Part shown: positions 6,412 to 7,861 of the stretch, piece after piece
Numbering within the stretch: position 1 is the first letter of the stretch
Layout of the letters: every line of letters starts with the position of its first letter
From: Lentisphaeria bacterium
GTDB lineage: Bacteria > Verrucomicrobiota > Lentisphaeria > Victivallales > UBA1829
Reading direction: 5' to 3'
DNA length: 7,861 bases
Assembly: GCA_017504325.1 (NCBI GenBank)
Contig: JAFVRL010000356.1
Coordinates: 1-7,861, forward strand
Notes under the pieces: generated by a model
What the model was told of the DNA's origin: nothing
Seen by the model: the letters and a program-made list of their open reading frames with translations, nothing else
Database searches by the model: none
Made by a program: the position numbers and the translations under genes

Positions 6412-7449
6412 ATGAAAATATTTCTTTATGCCATTCTGATTTTCTTATGGGGGCTGCCCTGCGGATTGTCTGCCCGTGACGGCAGCAGTTTGAAAGTATA
6501 TTTTGTCTCTTCCGCAAAAGAGGGGATGGATACGGGGAACATGACGGAAGAGCGGTTCTGGAAAGAGGTTCCGGAAAGTTCCGTCTTTATATTGAATATC
6601 CCCGGTTGTATGGAAAAATATCCCCGGACGGTATTCCGTGCGGCGGCAAATTCAACTTACCTTTTCATCCGTATCGATGCAGAGGAAATGAATCCGGATA
6701 AACTGCCTTTTACCGGGCGGACTCCCGGACGGGATGCCGGAGAGATCTTCAAGGTGGGCAATGTGGAATTTTTCTTTGATCCGGGCGTTCTCAAACGGGA
6801 TGCCGCACAGGTGGTATTTTCCGTAAACGGCGGGATCTACGACGGTATTACCAATGGAAATCCCGGCTGGGTCTATGAGGGGGTTGTGACAAAAACTCTC
6901 AAAGGGAAAAGATCCTGGAGTATGTTCGGAGCTTTCCCCTGGAAAGATAAAGGCGTGGATAATGTTTTTTCCATGACGCCGGAAACCTGTTCTCTTATAG
7001 GGTTCAATGCCTGCCGGGGACATTCCACATTATGTTATCCCAGAAGTTTCGGTACACAATGGTCAAAGACTCCGCCCAACAGTTATCCCAGGACAGATGC
7101 TTTCGGTATTCTTGCATTGCCTGTCAGCAGTGTCGTTCAGCAGTTGCAGAAACTCCTTGAAAATTCCCCGGGGGCTCTTTCTCTGGAAGGGGCATTGCCC
7201 TCCGATTCGGAAAAGATCTACCGTTCTGTATTGGAAAAGGTTCTTGCTGCCACAAGAAAAAATGCACAGGCTCTTCCGGATAACAAAAAGGAGGAGTGTA
7301 TGAAAAAACTGGATGAACTGGATAAGAAACTGAAAAATTCATCCGGCACGGCAGAACTGGTAAAAGCATTGGATGAGTGCGGCAGTCTGGGAAAAATGAT
7401 CCATTCTGTCCAAATCAATATGAGTGATTCTATTCTGGAGGATTTTTAA
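6412..7449 (+). CDS. Secreted CBM9/DOMON-like carbohydrate-binding protein with helical C-terminus
   Basis: The protein has 345 residues, and the start is preceded by AAGGAAAGGA at 6391-6400, somewhat far (11 bases) from the ATG. The N-terminus MKIFLYAILIFLWGLPCGLSA is a Sec signal peptide with a likely cut after A21. C17 is preceded by GLP, which is not a lipobox, so a lipoprotein is unlikely. Residues about 25-238 resemble the CBM9-like fold found on glycan-acting and electron-transfer proteins: ERFWKEVP near the start, a YLFIRIDAEE strand, VEFFFDPG (about 118-125), QVVFSVNGGIYDG (133-145), WSMFGAFPW (169-177), GFNACRG (197-203) and a closing TDAFGILAL. Aromatic residues W153, W169 and W177 are candidates for sugar stacking. 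Residues about 240-345 are charged and predicted helical (QQLQKLL, KKLDELDKKLK), perhaps an oligomerisation tail. No catalytic motif is seen. It follows the GH42-like gene by 24 bases and probably helps target the same glycan. Fold moderately sure, ligand unknown. Confidence 0.75.
   Translation: MKIFLYAILIFLWGLPCGLSARDGSSLKVYFVSSAKEGMDTGNMTEERFWKEVPESSVFILNIPGCMEKYPRTVFRAAANSTYLFIRIDAEEMNPDKLPFTGRTPGRDAGEIFKVGNVEFFFDPGVLKRDAAQVVFSVNGGIYDGITNGNPGWVYEGVVTKTLKGKRSWSMFGAFPWKDKGVDNVFSMTPETCSLIGFNACRGHSTLCYPRSFGTQWSKTPPNSYPRTDAFGILALPVSSVVQQLQKLLENSPGALSLEGALPSDSEKIYRSVLEKVLAATRKNAQALPDNKKEECMKKLDELDKKLKNSSGTAELVKALDECGSLGKMIHSVQINMSDSILEDF
7437..7441 (+). promoter_or_regulatory. Ribosome binding site of the SGNH hydrolase gene, inside the preceding gene
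   Basis: GGAGG lies in the last codons of the carbohydrate-binding protein gene, nine bases before the ATG at 7451. It fixes the start of the next gene. Because the upstream stop (7447-7449) lies between this site and the ATG, terminating ribosomes could reinitiate, which suggests translational coupling of the two genes. Confidence 0.7.
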
Positions 7450-7450
7450 G

Positions 7451-7861
7451 ATGAAAAAAATCATTGTTTTTATATTTTGTGCAGTTTCTTTTTGTGTTTC
7501 AGCTCTTTCGCCTGTGTTCACAAATGGTGTAAAGATCTCTTTTATCGGGGATTCCATTACCCAGCACGGTACCCAGCAGAATGGTTTTATTCATCTTTTT
7601 ATGGATGGCTTGAAGCGTTCCGGTATAAAAAATGCCTCTTTTGTCAATGAGGGGATCGGCGGAGCCAGATCCAGCACCTTATTGGAACGCATAGACCGTA
7701 TGCTTGCAAAAAAGCCCCGGATCGTTGTTCTGCAATGCGGGGTGAATGATGTGGGCTGGGGGAAAAAAGGTTGCACTCTTGAACAGTATAAGGAGAATAT
7801 GGGGAGGATCCTCGATAAATGCAAAGAAGCCGGAGCGGAAGTCATCTGGGTGACTCCCACG
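7451..7861 (+). CDS. Secreted SGNH/GDSL-family hydrolase, N-terminal part (3' partial)
   Basis: The ATG at 7451 opens a frame of exactly 137 codons that runs off the window end. Residues 1-18 (MKKIIVFIFCAVSFCVSA) are a signal peptide, probably cut before L19. Three of the four SGNH family blocks are present: FIGDSIT (31-37) with nucleophile Ser35 (block I), NEGIGGARSS (66-75) with the oxyanion Gly of block II, and LQCGVNDVGW (94-103) with Asn99 of block III. Block V, with the catalytic Asp and His, would lie beyond the window. The block order and spacing are those of bacterial carbohydrate esterase/lysophospholipase-L1-like enzymes that remove acetyl or other acyl groups. The gene starts one base after the stop of the carbohydrate-binding protein, so the two are almost certainly co-expressed. 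That context favours a role in de-esterifying a plant or host glycan over lipid hydrolysis, though this is inference. Family sure, substrate unknown. Confidence 0.92.
   Translation, partial: MKKIIVFIFCAVSFCVSALSPVFTNGVKISFIGDSITQHGTQQNGFIHLFMDGLKRSGIKNASFVNEGIGGARSSTLLERIDRMLAKKPRIVVLQCGVNDVGWGKKGCTLEQYKENMGRILDKCKEAGAEVIWVTPT

Noticed and set aside
6448..6462. Possible lipobox around Cys17 in the carbohydrate-binding protein
   Set aside because: The residues before Cys are G-L-P; Pro at -1 does not fit the lipobox, and a normal signal peptidase I site (LSA) follows at residue 21.
7591..7860. Minus-strand frame at the right end
   Set aside because: The + strand here encodes the conserved SGNH blocks (GDSIT, GVND) behind a signal peptide and a good ribosome binding site, so the antisense frame is a shadow.
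1..7861. tRNA, rRNA, CRISPR, insertion sequence or prophage signals
   Set aside because: Reading both strands showed no direct repeat arrays, transposase-like frames or cloverleaf-like segments; nearly the whole window is accounted for by five collinear genes.

Overview
The window is a compact, single-direction (+ strand) carbohydrate-processing locus with five genes and almost no non-coding DNA. The intergenic gaps are 50, 43, 24 and 1 bases. It is cut at both ends: the first gene lacks its N-terminus and the last lacks its C-terminus. The protein styles point to Lentisphaerota (Victivallis-like, gut or other anaerobic) or a close PVC relative. The main clue is a pseudopilin-like protein with the hydrophobic stem FTLIELLVVIAIIAILAG followed by MLLPALNSAREKAR, a type those genomes carry in many copies next to glycoside hydrolases. 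The taxonomic call is inference, because no marker gene is present.

Layout. 1-1893: a glycoside hydrolase of the GHL6/alpha-L-fucosidase-like TIM-barrel type with a GH42-type trimerisation domain (5' partial). 1894-1943: a short gap holding a perfect 14-bp palindrome and a strong ribosome binding site. 1944-2717: a prepilin-type protein with an N-terminal methylation motif. 2761-6387: a very large (1208 aa) secreted multidomain protein with a GH42-like (beta-galactosidase-like) core and an extra N-terminal amidotransferase/ThuA-like region. 6412-7449: a secreted CBM9/DOMON-like carbohydrate-binding protein with a helical tail. 7451-7861: the N-terminal part of a secreted SGNH/GDSL hydrolase, one base after the previous stop.

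How they may work together: three successive genes encode Sec-type signal peptides (2761, 6412, 7451), so a glycosidase-like protein, a glycan-binding protein and an esterase-like enzyme would act outside the cytoplasm on one decorated glycan. The first glycoside hydrolase could process the released oligosaccharides. The pseudopilin may be a surface or export component, but its role is unknown. No SusC/SusD pair, transporter, sulfatase or regulator is visible, so this would be a polysaccharide-utilisation-type operon outside the Bacteroidetes model. The substrate cannot be read from the sequence.

The points most worth a second look are: the apparent absence of a canonical GH42 nucleophile Glu in the 1208-aa protein; its two amidotransferase-like regions; the non-canonical pseudopilin cleavage site and degenerate C-terminal signature; the palindrome ahead of the pseudopilin; and a strong codon-context rule that makes isoleucine ATC whenever the previous base is G, enriching GATC. 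I see no RNA genes, mobile elements, CRISPR arrays or convincing terminators.
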